This document shows, piece after piece, positions 9,663 to 18,241 of a stretch of 64,000 nucleotides of DNA (positions are counted from its first letter, which is position 1; each line of letters starts with the position of its first letter). The stretch is taken from assembly GCF_041058985.1 (NCBI RefSeq), contig NZ_JBEHZE010000001.1:558001-622000 (forward strand), written 5' to 3'. The stretch is from Hyphococcus lacteus. Lineage in GTDB: Bacteria; Pseudomonadota; Alphaproteobacteria; Caulobacterales; Parvularculaceae. The notes under the pieces are model-generated. The model saw only the letters and a list, made by a program, of their open reading frames with translations. It searched no databases and was not told the DNA's origin. The position numbers were made by a program, and so were the translations under genes.

Positions 9663-10280
9663 ATGACAGAAGCGGCTATATTGGACGATCTGGACGAGAA
9701 AACGACTGCGATCGTCAACGCTGCTCGTACCACATTCTTGGCCCGTGGCTTTGATGCGGCCAGCATGGACCAGATTGCCCTAACCGCAGGCGTATCCAAG
9801 CGTACGGTTTATAATCGGTTCCGCTCAAAGGAGGAGCTGTTCGGCGCGGCCATCACCGAGACCTGTAAGCACCTTCTGCCCGTAAATGTCAGCGATATCG
9901 AAGACACCCTGCCTGCCGACGAATTGATCCGAGCGCTCAGCCGTCTGTTTGTTCAAGGAATATTGGAACCCGAGGCTTTATCATTGCGCCGCATTGCCGC
10001 CTTTGAAGCAGAGCGAACCCCGGCGATTGGCCAAGCCTATCTTGAACACGGCCCAGCATCACTGGTCGCTGAATGCGCCCCAATTTTAGCCCGTCTGGCG
10101 GCACGGGGTTGCTATTCCATTGAAGATCCGGAAGCCGCGATTTGGCAGTTAGGGGCCTTAATTACAGAGCCGCTGCATACGCGGATTTTGATGGGGGACA
10201 TGCCGAATGATTTAGACGCGGCAATCGATCATCAAGTCGAGAAAGGGGTCGCCGCCTTTGTAAAGATCTATCGGGTCTAG
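9663..10280 (+). CDS. TetR/AcrR family transcriptional regulator
   Basis: 205 residues. The N-terminal TetR DNA-binding domain is clear, with a helix-turn-helix at about residues 35-54 (MDQIALTAGVSKRTVYNRF) followed by SKEELF. The C-terminal ligand and dimer domain is typical of an AcrR-like group (LRRIAAFEAERTP) but gives no hint of the ligand. AAGGGG about 7 bases before the ATG supports this start. It reads away from the penicillin-binding protein gene with 163 bases between them and is followed by a strong two-way terminator. No efflux pump or obvious target is next to it, so the regulon is unknown. Confidence 0.9.
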   Translation: MTEAAILDDLDEKTTAIVNAARTTFLARGFDAASMDQIALTAGVSKRTVYNRFRSKEELFGAAITETCKHLLPVNVSDIEDTLPADELIRALSRLFVQGILEPEALSLRRIAAFEAERTPAIGQAYLEHGPASLVAECAPILARLAARGCYSIEDPEAAIWQLGALITEPLHTRILMGDMPNDLDAAIDHQVEKGVAAFVKIYRV

Positions 10281-10330
10281 CCGACAAAGGACCAGGTGCA
10301 GCACCGCCGATCAGAATTTTGAAACAAAAA

Positions 10331-10360
10331 AAACCGGCGCAGTTTGCACTGCGCCGGTTT
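10331..10360. terminator. Bidirectional intrinsic terminator
   Basis: A perfect 13-bp stem (AAACCGGCGCAGT pairing with ACTGCGCCGGTTT) closes a 4-base loop. A-rich sequence lies on its left and T-rich sequence on its right, so it can end transcripts of the tetR-type gene (plus) and of the convergent ompA-type gene (minus). Confidence 0.9.
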
Positions 10361-10384
10361 CTTAATTTGTAGACTGATCTGTTC

Positions 10385-11542
10385 TTATTCGAACGAAATC
10401 ACAACATCTGAACGACGGTTCAGAGGCTCACGAACGCCATCAGCCGTTGCTTTAGCAAGGTTTGTCTCGCCATATGATTCCATGCGGATTGCATCGGGTG
10501 AAACGCCGTTTGCCACGAGGCCATCACGTACCGCACGGGCACGACGCTCAGAAAGCGCTTGGTTATACGCAGAACTACCTGACGTATCGGTGTTACCTGA
10601 AACAACAACAGTATCGATGTCGTTTTCAAGCGCACGAGACGCAGCTTCTTGGATCAACGTATTTGCCTGTGGTGTCAGGTTCGATTTGTCATAATCGAAG
10701 TAAACTGTGAAATTGATTGGATCGAGATCAACCGCAGTTTCATCAACCATTTGTGGTGGGCATGAAGCAGAAACCGGTACGCTTGAGCCATCCCAGCAAT
10801 CTTTATACTGAGGTGCCGCAACTGGCGCAGCAGCTGCACCGAAGTTCCAGCGAAGACCAGCAAACAGGCTGTGTGAATCGTAAGCAGCTTCAAATGCAGC
10901 AGGTGTACCGTTCAAAGTACCCGCATATGAACGCTTCTTCGTCGCGAAATAGCGGTATGAAAGGTCAAGTGCGAGACCTTCAGAAAGTTCGATAGCAACA
11001 CCAGCAATCCCTTGATACGCAAGAGCCCAACGGTCAGCGCCGTAAGCAATTGCCAAAGGTGAAACCGGTGCGCCCGCTGTATTCGTGCCGACAATGTCGT
11101 TGTCGATGTTTGCAACACCAACACCAGCACCGATGTAAGGTGCGAAACCGCCACGGCCTAGGTCGAGCAATACGTTGCCCATAACCGCCATTGACGTTGT
11201 GTCACCGCTGATTGTGCCTGCTGGAAAGCCAGAAAAACCAAGACCATCTGGATCGATCGAATCGATCGAGTTATTGCGGTACGAAAGCTCTAGTTCTGTA
11301 CGGAAATTGTTCGCGTATGAGTAACCGAGCGTTGTGTACACACCGATGCCGGGATCATATTCAGCGTCTGAGTCAAACGCGAAAGCACCGCCACCACCAG
11401 CTTGGTCGTTGGTGATGTCTTTGCCATTACCCATGTAGCTCAAGCCGGCGCCGATTGCGCCATAGAGGCCTTCATAGGCGTGAGCGGCTGGCGCAATGAC
11501 CAATGTGGCCGCGGCCGCAATAAGTGTCGTCTTGAGTTTCAT
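10385..11542 (-). CDS. OmpA-family outer membrane porin/peptidoglycan-binding protein
   Basis: 385 residues from the ATG at 11542, which has a strong site (GAGGAGGGG) just upstream; the longer reading to 11587 lacks one. A signal peptide (MKLKTTLIAAAATLVIAPAA, cut after AHA) leads into an eight-strand barrel domain (about residues 25-235: EGLYGAIGAGLSYMGNG, LRWNFG). A short linker with two cysteines (about 250-262) follows. The C-terminal OmpA domain (about 275-385) has NTDTSGS and NRRSDV, carrying the aspartate and arginine that bind diaminopimelate. The protein anchors the outer membrane to the cell wall. Monocistronic, with a terminator after it. Confidence 0.93.
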   Translation of the reverse strand: MKLKTTLIAAAATLVIAPAAHAYEGLYGAIGAGLSYMGNGKDITNDQAGGGGAFAFDSDAEYDPGIGVYTTLGYSYANNFRTELELSYRNNSIDSIDPDGLGFSGFPAGTISGDTTSMAVMGNVLLDLGRGGFAPYIGAGVGVANIDNDIVGTNTAGAPVSPLAIAYGADRWALAYQGIAGVAIELSEGLALDLSYRYFATKKRSYAGTLNGTPAAFEAAYDSHSLFAGLRWNFGAAAAPVAAPQYKDCWDGSSVPVSASCPPQMVDETAVDLDPINFTVYFDYDKSNLTPQANTLIQEAASRALENDIDTVVVSGNTDTSGSSAYNQALSERRARAVRDGLVANGVSPDAIRMESYGETNLAKATADGVREPLNRRSDVVISFE

Positions 11543-11629
11543 CGTTCCCCTCCTCAGGTGGACCAAAGATAAACCGCCAAAGCCCAACTATCGTCCGGGG
11601 CTGGCTTCCGGTGAATTTCACAAATTCCG

Positions 11630-11646
11630 TAGCGGCTCTTCCGCTA
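11630..11646 (-). other. Inverted repeat in the ompA-type gene leader
   Basis: TAGCGG-CTCTT-CCGCTA, a 6-bp perfect inverted repeat about 90 bases upstream of the ompA-type start. It could be a 5' UTR stem or a repressor site. No promoter boxes can be assigned with confidence here. Confidence 0.3.
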
Positions 11647-11756
11647 GAAATATAGTGCCGTTATGACGAAATTACCTTTTATGCTTAATATCCTCTTAAT
11701 GATGTTGCAACAACGCATCGGCGCCTAGAGCCCCTGCTGCGTTTTCCTATTACAGG

Positions 11757-11790
11757 GTTGCTGCGGAGCAACAGTTCTTGCCCGAAAGGG
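11757..11790 (+). other. Two short hairpins in the M28 peptidase leader
   Basis: GTTGCT-GCGG-AGCAAC (11757-11772) and CCC-GAAA-GGG (11781-11790, with a stable GAAA tetraloop) sit directly upstream of the AGGAAAG ribosome site of the peptidase gene. They may set mRNA stability or translation; no known riboswitch class is recognised. Confidence 0.35.
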
Positions 11791-11813
11791 TTCCTAAAAA
11801 AGGAAAGTTTATT

Positions 11814-13172
11814 ATGCGTTACGCCTTGATCGCATTGGCCCTTTTGGTGCCGACACCCATTCTTGCTGCTGACGGCGCAAATGATCGTTTGTTGCATAGC
11901 CTGCAAGCGGATGTTTCTGCGGATCGTATCGAAGCCGACATTAATCGGCTTGTGGGGTTTGGTACACGTCATACGCTGTCTGAAACAGAATCAGACACAC
12001 GTGGAATTGGTGCAGCGCGTCGTTGGGTCAAAGCTGAATTCGATAAGATCTCCTCAGATTGTGGCGGCTGCCTTGAAGTCTTTTATGTCAGCGATTTTGT
12101 AGAGGGCGAACCCCGCATTCCCAATCGCACAGAGGTTGTAAATGTTATTGCATTGCAACGCGGCACATTAGACCCTGATCGGGTCGTCATGATGAGCGGG
12201 GATATCGACTCGCGCGTTAGCGATCCGCTCAATAGCACCTCCGATAGCCCCGGTGCCAATGATAATGCATCGGGCCTTGCTGGCGTCATCGAAGCCGCGC
12301 GGGTTCTTTCAAAAGAAAAGTTTGCGGGAACGATCGTTTACGCTGGTCTTTCTGGCGAAGAACAGGGCCTATTCGGCGGCAAAATTCTGGCCGCCCATGC
12401 CCTAGCGAATGGCTGGCAGGTCAAAGCTGTGCTGAACAATGATATGATCGGTAACATCAAAGGCATAGATGGCGTCATCGACAATTCGACTGCGCGCGTT
12501 TTTTCAGAAGGCACACGCTTCCTCGAAACCGAAGAAGAAGCGCGCATCCGCCGTTTTTCTGGCGGCGAAGTCGACTCGCCGTCGCGCAACCTTGCTCGTT
12601 ACATTGATCGCCTTGCCGATGACTACATTCCAAATCTCGATGTCATGATGGTCTATCGCCTAGATCGGTTTTCGCGTGGCGGACACCACCGTCCGTTCAA
12701 CGAAGTCGGTATGCCCGGTGTCCGTATAATGGAAACACACGAAAATTATGTGATGCAACATCAAGATTTGCGCACGGAGGACGGCATCACCTATGGCGAT
12801 GTTATTGAAGGTGTAAATTTCGATTATGCGCGCAAACTGACATCACTCAATGTTGTTGCGCTTGCGGGAATGGCCTCTGCGCCCCCCTTCCCGGCGAATG
12901 TAGAAATAGAAGGTGCCGTACAACCGTCCACCACATTAAAATGGGACGTACCAACCGGACGAAAAGCACGCAATATAGCAGGATATCGCGTTCATTGGCG
13001 CCTAACAGATTCACCGCAATGGACGCACAGCATTGATGTCGGCAAAGTGTCTGAATTCACGTTGCAAAACATTGTCATCGACAATTATTTCTTTGGCGTT
13101 TCTTCTATCTCTAAAGACGGCGCACAAAGCCCTGTGGTATTCCCCGGCCCAATGGGCAGCTTCGGCGATTAA
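11814..13172 (+). CDS. Secreted M28-family zinc aminopeptidase with C-terminal FnIII-like domain
   Basis: 452 residues from the ATG at 11814, preceded by AGGAAAG. An earlier reading from 11778 would hide the signal peptide MRYALIALALLVPTPILAA. The M28 catalytic core is seen as GANDNASGLAGV (metal Asp), LSGEEQGLFGG (catalytic and metal Glu, about residue 180), NNDMIGN and a late HENYVMQHQDLR histidine. The usual first ligand motif HxD is SGDIDS here (D130 instead of His), which is odd. About residues 365-445 look like a fibronectin type III fold (LKWDVPTG, YRVHWRL). Predicted to be periplasmic or secreted and to release N-terminal amino acids. Stands alone on the plus strand. Confidence 0.85.
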   Translation: MRYALIALALLVPTPILAADGANDRLLHSLQADVSADRIEADINRLVGFGTRHTLSETESDTRGIGAARRWVKAEFDKISSDCGGCLEVFYVSDFVEGEPRIPNRTEVVNVIALQRGTLDPDRVVMMSGDIDSRVSDPLNSTSDSPGANDNASGLAGVIEAARVLSKEKFAGTIVYAGLSGEEQGLFGGKILAAHALANGWQVKAVLNNDMIGNIKGIDGVIDNSTARVFSEGTRFLETEEEARIRRFSGGEVDSPSRNLARYIDRLADDYIPNLDVMMVYRLDRFSRGGHHRPFNEVGMPGVRIMETHENYVMQHQDLRTEDGITYGDVIEGVNFDYARKLTSLNVVALAGMASAPPFPANVEIEGAVQPSTTLKWDVPTGRKARNIAGYRVHWRLTDSPQWTHSIDVGKVSEFTLQNIVIDNYFFGVSSISKDGAQSPVVFPGPMGSFGD

Positions 13173-13364
13173 CAAAACCTTCGCAGTCGCAACACAAATT
13201 CAGCACAGAGAGAATTCACGGATCGAAATTCAACCTAACTGCGAAAACTTCAGTGCCGACAAAAAAACTTCATGACGGCAAAGTAATGTTTTCTGTGGAA
13301 TTATGAATTTCGGTCAGTTAGGCTCCGTGTGGGGAAACCGGAATTGAAAACGTGGGGTGTCCAA

Positions 13365-13502
13365 ATGAAAGCAATTCTCTGGCTAATTATTCTTGTTCTT
13401 GCTGCTCTCGGTGTCGTGTCCATCGTTGAGTACTTCAATCTTTACGATGTACCGATGATCGATGTTTCTAAAGAAGCATCAGACTTGGCTATTGTCGAAT
13501 AA
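13365..13502 (+). CDS. 45-residue single-pass membrane microprotein
   Basis: ATG at 13365 preceded by GGGGTG; 45 codons ending in TAA. The product begins MKAILWLIILVLAALGVVSI, a clear transmembrane helix, followed by a short polar tail (VEYFNLYDVPMIDVSKEASD). A good intrinsic terminator follows 9 bases after the stop. The frame, ribosome site, hydrophobic segment and private terminator together support a real gene. I do not recognise the family. It lies directly upstream of the B12 riboswitch operon but is separated from it by the terminator, so a role in B12 uptake is only a guess. Confidence 0.6.
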   Translation: MKAILWLIILVLAALGVVSIVEYFNLYDVPMIDVSKEASDLAIVE

Positions 13503-13511
13503 TCTTCTCTA

Positions 13512-13547
13512 CACCCCCCGATAGTGCTTGCGCTCTTTCGGGGGGTG
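13512..13547 (+). terminator. Intrinsic terminator after the microprotein gene
   Basis: CACCCCCCGA (13512-13521) pairs with TCGGGGGGTG (13538-13547), a 10-bp GC-rich stem followed by ATTTAT. It insulates the microprotein gene from the riboswitch transcript that starts just downstream. Confidence 0.8.
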
Positions 13548-13561
13548 ATTTATCCACCAGC

Positions 13562-13745
13562 TCAGACGGTGCCCTCTTAACGAGGGAGAATAGGGAATGC
13601 GGTGTGAATCCGCAGCTGTACCCGCAACTGTAAGCGGCTAGGCACCTCGCTAATATGCCACTGGAATTTCGGCTTAAGCCAAATCCGGTAAGGCAGCGAA
13701 GGGACCAGCGATCCGCGAAGTCAGGAGACCTGCCGTCGACGTCGT
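13562..13745 (+). promoter_or_regulatory. Cobalamin (AdoCbl) riboswitch
   Basis: Characteristic parts appear in order. First is the GGTGCC opening, then GAGGGAGAATAGGGAATGC, then the core GTGTGAATCCGCAGCTGTACCCGCAACTGTAAGCGG. A GCCACTGG element and GGTAAGGC follow, and the highly conserved B12 box AGTCAGGAGACCTGCC lies at 13719-13734. When bound to adenosylcobalamin this RNA represses downstream uptake genes. The region between the B12 box and the btuB start (13735-13809) holds a stem, CTGAC...GTCAG (13753-13770), and GTCG repeats that could pair in the expression platform. No U-tract terminator is seen, so control of translation seems more likely. Confidence 0.95.
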
Positions 13746-13823
13746 CTCTCGCCTGACCGGGAATAGTCAGCCGAGCGGTGAACCCGTCGTGGCGACATCC
13801 ATTTGTTTTAAGGAGTGTCGCTA

Positions 13824-15662
13824 ATGACCAAATTCTACTCGCCTACCACCATATCTATTTTTTCGCTTGTTGTTTCCGGTTCGTTTTCTAACATCGCGAA
13901 CGCGCAAATATCGGCCTTTGATCCGCAGAGTGACGAAATTGTCGTCTCGGCAACACGCACGCCAAAATCATTATCCGAAGTCGGGTCAACCGTCACGGTA
14001 ATCAGCGCTAAAGATATCATCGACAGCCAATATAGTTTTGTATCTGAGGCATTGCGCGACACAGCCGGGGTTGCCATCGCGCGTAACGGCGGCCCCGGTG
14101 GCGCTACTGCCGCGCGTATTCGCGGTGCCGCAAGCGGACAAACTTTGGTGATGATTGATGGTATCATCGTCAACGACCCGAGCGCACCGCAGGGCGGATT
14201 TAACTTTGCTAATCTTGACGTCGCAGACATCGAACGCATCGAAGTTTTGCATGGGCCACAAAGCCTACTTTACGGGGCCGATGCAATTGGCGGTGTCATT
14301 GTCATTACTACCAAGAAAGACCGCTCAGCCACCACCGCATATCTTGAGGGCGGGTCGCGCGGCACGATCAGGGGTGGTGCCACAGCTCTTTTACGTGATG
14401 AGCGCGCCTATGGCCGTGTTACCATTTCAGGATCACGGACTGACGGCGTTTCGCGCGCATCAGTCGGTACTGAACAAGATGGTTACCGCAATCTATTCGG
14501 ATCCTTTTCCGGCGGTATTGCATTGAACGATCAATGGCACGCCGAGTTAATTGCCCGTTACAATGACAGTCACTCAGAGATTGATGGTTTCGCACCGCCG
14601 ACTTTTAGTTTTGGTGACACGGATGACACTGAGGATGCTGAAAACTACGCCATCGCAGGGAAGCTCTCTCAAGACTTCAATGGATTTAACGGCATGCTTA
14701 CGGTATCCTATAATGCCATTGACCGTAAAAATCTAAATAATGGCCTAGAGACTTTTTCCGCTAATGGTGACCGTCTTTCTGCTGATTATCTTGGCGCACT
14801 GTCTCTGCGGGAGAATATCCAGATCATTGCTGGCGGCGAAATAGAGCGTACGTCGGTCGAGGTTTCTGGCGTTGACGAGTCGGCGAATGCCGGAGCCGTC
14901 TTTGCAATGCTTGAGGTGAAACCGATAAACGCACTAACAGTTTCGGCTGGTGTTCGGCGCGACGAGTTTTCAAATTTTGACGGTGCCCCGACTGCCCGTG
15001 TGGCCGCTGTCTGGGCTGCGCCGAACGATATGTTCATTCGAGCAAGCTGGGGGCAAGGGTTCCGTGCACCCAGCCTGTTTGAGCTGAATTACAATCAGTT
15101 CGGTACAATCCCGAACCCGGATTTACGCCCCGAAAAAGCCAATGGTTTTGACATTGGTTTGGAAAAACGTGTCGGCGATCATTCATTGTCGGCGACATTT
15201 TTTCATACGCGGGTTACTGATCAGATTGATTTCGACTTTGCTGGCAGTGGGTATTTCAATATAGATCGCGCTCGTTCACGTGGGGTCGAGATAGCCGCTA
15301 ACTTTGCGCTTCATGAGACATTGTCGGCTCGGCTGTCCTATAGCTTTACCGACGCGATTGACCTCGGCACTGACGCCCGTTTGCTGCGTCAGCCAAAACA
15401 CAAATCCGTTGCTGTACTCACCTATCGGCCAATCGAACAACTCAACCTTTCCACTAGCATTACCTATAATGGTTCGGAGGCTGATTTCCCGGTCGGAAAC
15501 GATGACTTTATTCGCCTCGACCTTCGCGCGGCATACGCATTTACAGACCAATTAGAAATTTATGGCCGCGTAGAAAATGCAACGGATACAAAATATGAAG
15601 ATGTATCGGGCTATAGCGAACCTGGCGTTTCTGTCTTCGGCGGCATCAGAGTTCGACTTTGA
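13824..15662 (+). CDS. btuB: TonB-dependent outer membrane receptor, BtuB-type (cobalamin)
   Basis: 612 residues from the ATG at 13824, set by AAGGAG eight bases upstream; a GTG at 13815 overlaps that site and is less likely. A signal peptide ends near NIANA. The TonB box DEIVVSATRT is followed by the plug domain (AARIRGAASGQTLVMIDGI, IERIEVLHGPQSLLYGADAIGGVI). A 22-strand barrel with RASWGQGFRAPSLFELNY and a C-terminal strand GGIRVRL follows. The cobalamin riboswitch in its leader and the BtuFCD genes behind it point to vitamin B12 or related corrinoids as ligand. Stop and next start overlap (TGATG). Confidence 0.95.
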   Translation: MTKFYSPTTISIFSLVVSGSFSNIANAQISAFDPQSDEIVVSATRTPKSLSEVGSTVTVISAKDIIDSQYSFVSEALRDTAGVAIARNGGPGGATAARIRGAASGQTLVMIDGIIVNDPSAPQGGFNFANLDVADIERIEVLHGPQSLLYGADAIGGVIVITTKKDRSATTAYLEGGSRGTIRGGATALLRDERAYGRVTISGSRTDGVSRASVGTEQDGYRNLFGSFSGGIALNDQWHAELIARYNDSHSEIDGFAPPTFSFGDTDDTEDAENYAIAGKLSQDFNGFNGMLTVSYNAIDRKNLNNGLETFSANGDRLSADYLGALSLRENIQIIAGGEIERTSVEVSGVDESANAGAVFAMLEVKPINALTVSAGVRRDEFSNFDGAPTARVAAVWAAPNDMFIRASWGQGFRAPSLFELNYNQFGTIPNPDLRPEKANGFDIGLEKRVGDHSLSATFFHTRVTDQIDFDFAGSGYFNIDRARSRGVEIAANFALHETLSARLSYSFTDAIDLGTDARLLRQPKHKSVAVLTYRPIEQLNLSTSITYNGSEADFPVGNDDFIRLDLRAAYAFTDQLEIYGRVENATDTKYEDVSGYSEPGVSVFGGIRVRL

Positions 15663-16477
15663 TGTTTAAGCGCGCCATTCTCTCAATGGCCATGTTGGTG
15701 GTGCTAAGCACCGCCAACGCTAAACCAAATGTGGTTTCGATAGACTATTGCGCTGATCAATATGTTTTAAAGCTTGCTGATCCAGATCAGGTTTTAGCGG
15801 TATCGCGTGGGGCAGATAAAGATTATTCCTACATGCGCACGGCCGTCGGATCACATCATAAAGTCCGGGCGACGCGCGAAGAGGTTTTTACTCTAGAGCC
15901 TGAAGTAATCATTCGACAATGGGGTGGTGGTGCAAATGCCGAATCTGCTTTTAGCGCGTTCGGCGCGAATGTCGTAACCCTTGGTAACGCTAACAATTTT
16001 GAAGATATAATCGAAAACATCCGATTAGTTGCAAGTGCATTAAAGCAAACCGCACGCGGCGAAGCATTGATAAGAAATCTGCGTGCGCGGCTTTCTGCGC
16101 TCCCCGAAAACAATGAGGTTCGGGCACTTTACGTCACGCCGGGGGGCGTCACCGCCGGTGATAAAACTATGATCCATGCTATTATTGCGGCGGCGGGCGC
16201 GCGCAACATCACCGCAGAAGAAGGCAAAAGTTATTACCCACCTCTTTCCGCCGAGGCGTTACTACTTGAACCGCCGGAATTTGTTGTTGCTGGATTTTTC
16301 CAATCGCGCGATCAAGACGTCAACCATTGGTCGGCGGTGCACCACCCCGCCCTCACTAAGGTGATCGCAGATCGCCCTCATATTAGTCTGCCGCCTGATT
16401 TGATTTCGTGCTCAGCATGGTTTGGTGTCGAGGCGGCTGAATTAATCGCTGCGGCGATTGCGGAGAACGACCGATGA
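15662..16477 (+). CDS. btuF: Periplasmic corrinoid-binding protein of the B12 ABC importer (BtuF-like)
   Basis: 271 residues starting at the ATG that overlaps the btuB stop by one base, so translation is coupled. A signal peptide (MFKRAILSMAMLVVLSTANA) precedes a class III periplasmic binding fold (PF01497 type): NVVSIDYCADQYVLKLADPDQVLAVS at the start, a central helix, and the second lobe around 150-260. The assignment to B12 rests on the riboswitch and the neighbouring receptor; the same fold also binds haem and siderophores. It overlaps the permease gene by four bases (ATGA). Confidence 0.9.
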   Translation: MFKRAILSMAMLVVLSTANAKPNVVSIDYCADQYVLKLADPDQVLAVSRGADKDYSYMRTAVGSHHKVRATREEVFTLEPEVIIRQWGGGANAESAFSAFGANVVTLGNANNFEDIIENIRLVASALKQTARGEALIRNLRARLSALPENNEVRALYVTPGGVTAGDKTMIHAIIAAAGARNITAEEGKSYYPPLSAEALLLEPPEFVVAGFFQSRDQDVNHWSAVHHPALTKVIADRPHISLPPDLISCSAWFGVEAAELIAAAIAENDR

Positions 16478-17472
16478 AAACAATCCTTCATCACCAGACG
16501 CTTTCCATTTCCCTCGTTGTCCTAAGCTCTATACTGATTATCATATCACTGTTTATAGGCCCCGCATCCATCGCCCCAACCGCTGCTATTGCAGCGCTTT
16601 TTAATGATCACGGCGCTATAAGCGTTGTCGTCCGCGAAATACGACTACCGCGCGCGCTTGCCGCTTGGGTTGCTGGCGCTTGCCTCGGTGCTGCCGGGGC
16701 CGGGCTTCAAGGGTTATTGCGCAACCCACTTGCGGACCCCGGTGTGCTTGGGGTATCTGCGGCAGCCGCCTTAGGCGCTGTTCTCTCTATATATTTTAAT
16801 TTCGCCACCCTGGCTTTTTGGGTGACGCCATTTTCGGCGATCCTTTTTGCGCTTGGCGCAACCACAATATTATATGTTTTGGGCGCAGGACGGGTTTCAA
16901 CCGCAAGGTTGATTTTAATCGGCGTAGGAATTTCATCGCTTTGTGGGGCGCTACTCTCTCTCGTCATGAATCTGTCCCCTAACCCTTACGCACTTTCTGA
17001 TCTTATAAATTGGCTTTTCGGCACCGTAGCCAATCGCAGTTTCCAAGACATCGCTTTAACCGTACCATTCACAGTCGTAGGATTCGCAGCGATATATGCG
17101 AGTGGGCCTGGACTATCCGCCCTAACGCTGGGCGAGGAAACTGCCGCAACGATCGGCGCGAATCTTGCGCGCACGACAATGCTCGTGATTGCGGGGGCCG
17201 CAGCGCTTGTGGGTGCAAGCGTAGCGATTGCGGGCGCGATTGGTTTTATCGGCATCGTCGCCCCACATATCGTTCGCGCGTTTTCTGGCCACAATCCCGC
17301 ACACGTGCTCGTACCCAGCGCACTTCTTGGTGGCGCGATACTAACCGCTGCGGACCTTATGATCCGCGTTCTTCCATTTGATCAGGAACTAAAACTCGGC
17401 GTTGCAGCAGCACTTATAGGTGCGCCGGGTTTCGTATGGGTCGCCATGAGCAGTAAACGGATTACGTCATGA
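16474..17472 (+). CDS. btuC: FecCD-family ABC permease for cobalamin (BtuC-like)
   Basis: 332 residues with about ten hydrophobic helices. FecCD hallmarks are visible: VREIRLPRALAAWVAGACLG, QGLLRNPLADPGVLGVSAAA and, near 225-275, the coupling helix and IGFIGIVAPHIVR. The protein forms the inner membrane channel, as a dimer with two ATPases. It overlaps both neighbours by ATGA junctions, so btuB, btuF, btuC and btuD form one translationally coupled operon under the riboswitch. Confidence 0.93.
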   Translation: MKTILHHQTLSISLVVLSSILIIISLFIGPASIAPTAAIAALFNDHGAISVVVREIRLPRALAAWVAGACLGAAGAGLQGLLRNPLADPGVLGVSAAAALGAVLSIYFNFATLAFWVTPFSAILFALGATTILYVLGAGRVSTARLILIGVGISSLCGALLSLVMNLSPNPYALSDLINWLFGTVANRSFQDIALTVPFTVVGFAAIYASGPGLSALTLGEETAATIGANLARTTMLVIAGAAALVGASVAIAGAIGFIGIVAPHIVRAFSGHNPAHVLVPSALLGGAILTAADLMIRVLPFDQELKLGVAAALIGAPGFVWVAMSSKRITS

Positions 17473-18230
17473 CAATCAATATGCACAGTTTTTGTGTTTC
17501 TCTTGGTGGCACCGAGATTTTACGCAACGTATATTTGAACATTTCCCCCGGTGAGTTTATCGGGCTTGTCGGCCCAAATGGCGCTGGAAAATCTACGCTA
17601 TTGCGGGCTCTGGCCGGACTCCAGTCCGGTGATGCCGGCCAATGTACCGTAAACGAACAAAACATCTCGGAATTATCGCCAATAGAACGAGCAAAAAAAC
17701 TTGCTTACTTGCCACAATCACGGCCGGTTTATTGGTCAATGATCGCGCGCGACGTAGTTGCGCTTGGGCGATTTGCATATGGCAGCCCGTTGCAGATTGA
17801 TGCGCGGGATGCAAAAGCGGTCGATAACGCCCTAATGGCCACGGGCGCAACCCATTTGAAAGCCCGACCCGTGGGAGAACTTTCTGGGGGGGAGCGCGCA
17901 CGAATTCACCTTGCGCGTACATTGGCCGCAGAAACACCGATCATCATTGCCGATGAACCTATTGCGGCGCTTGATCCCGCCCACCAGCTATCGGTCATGC
18001 AAATGCTGCGGGACAAAGCAAACAATGGAAGCTCTGTCATCGCCGCACTTCACGAACTACCATTGGCATCGCGTTTCTGCACTCGGATCATTGTTCTTGA
18101 TCAAGGTAGAATTGTCGGTGATGCCGACGCAAAAATATTACCCACCGAAGTTATTGAATGCACTTTTGGCGTAACCCCTATGCGTGACCAGAGCGGAATT
18201 ATCAATGGCTTGCTGCCGAAAATCACCTAA
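17469..18230 (+). CDS. btuD: ABC importer ATPase for cobalamin (BtuD-like)
   Basis: 253 residues. Walker A GPNGAGKST (35-43), signature LSGGERARIHLARTLA (about 138-153), Walker B IIIADEP and the switch histidine in ALHELPLA are all present, so it should be an active ATPase. The MTINMHSFCVSLGGTEILRN start matches the FepC/BtuD group. It is the last gene of the riboswitch operon; the next gene is convergent 11 bases away and there is no terminator in the gap. Confidence 0.93.
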   Translation: MTINMHSFCVSLGGTEILRNVYLNISPGEFIGLVGPNGAGKSTLLRALAGLQSGDAGQCTVNEQNISELSPIERAKKLAYLPQSRPVYWSMIARDVVALGRFAYGSPLQIDARDAKAVDNALMATGATHLKARPVGELSGGERARIHLARTLAAETPIIIADEPIAALDPAHQLSVMQMLRDKANNGSSVIAALHELPLASRFCTRIIVLDQGRIVGDADAKILPTEVIECTFGVTPMRDQSGIINGLLPKIT

Positions 18231-18241
18231 GAAAATCCGCA

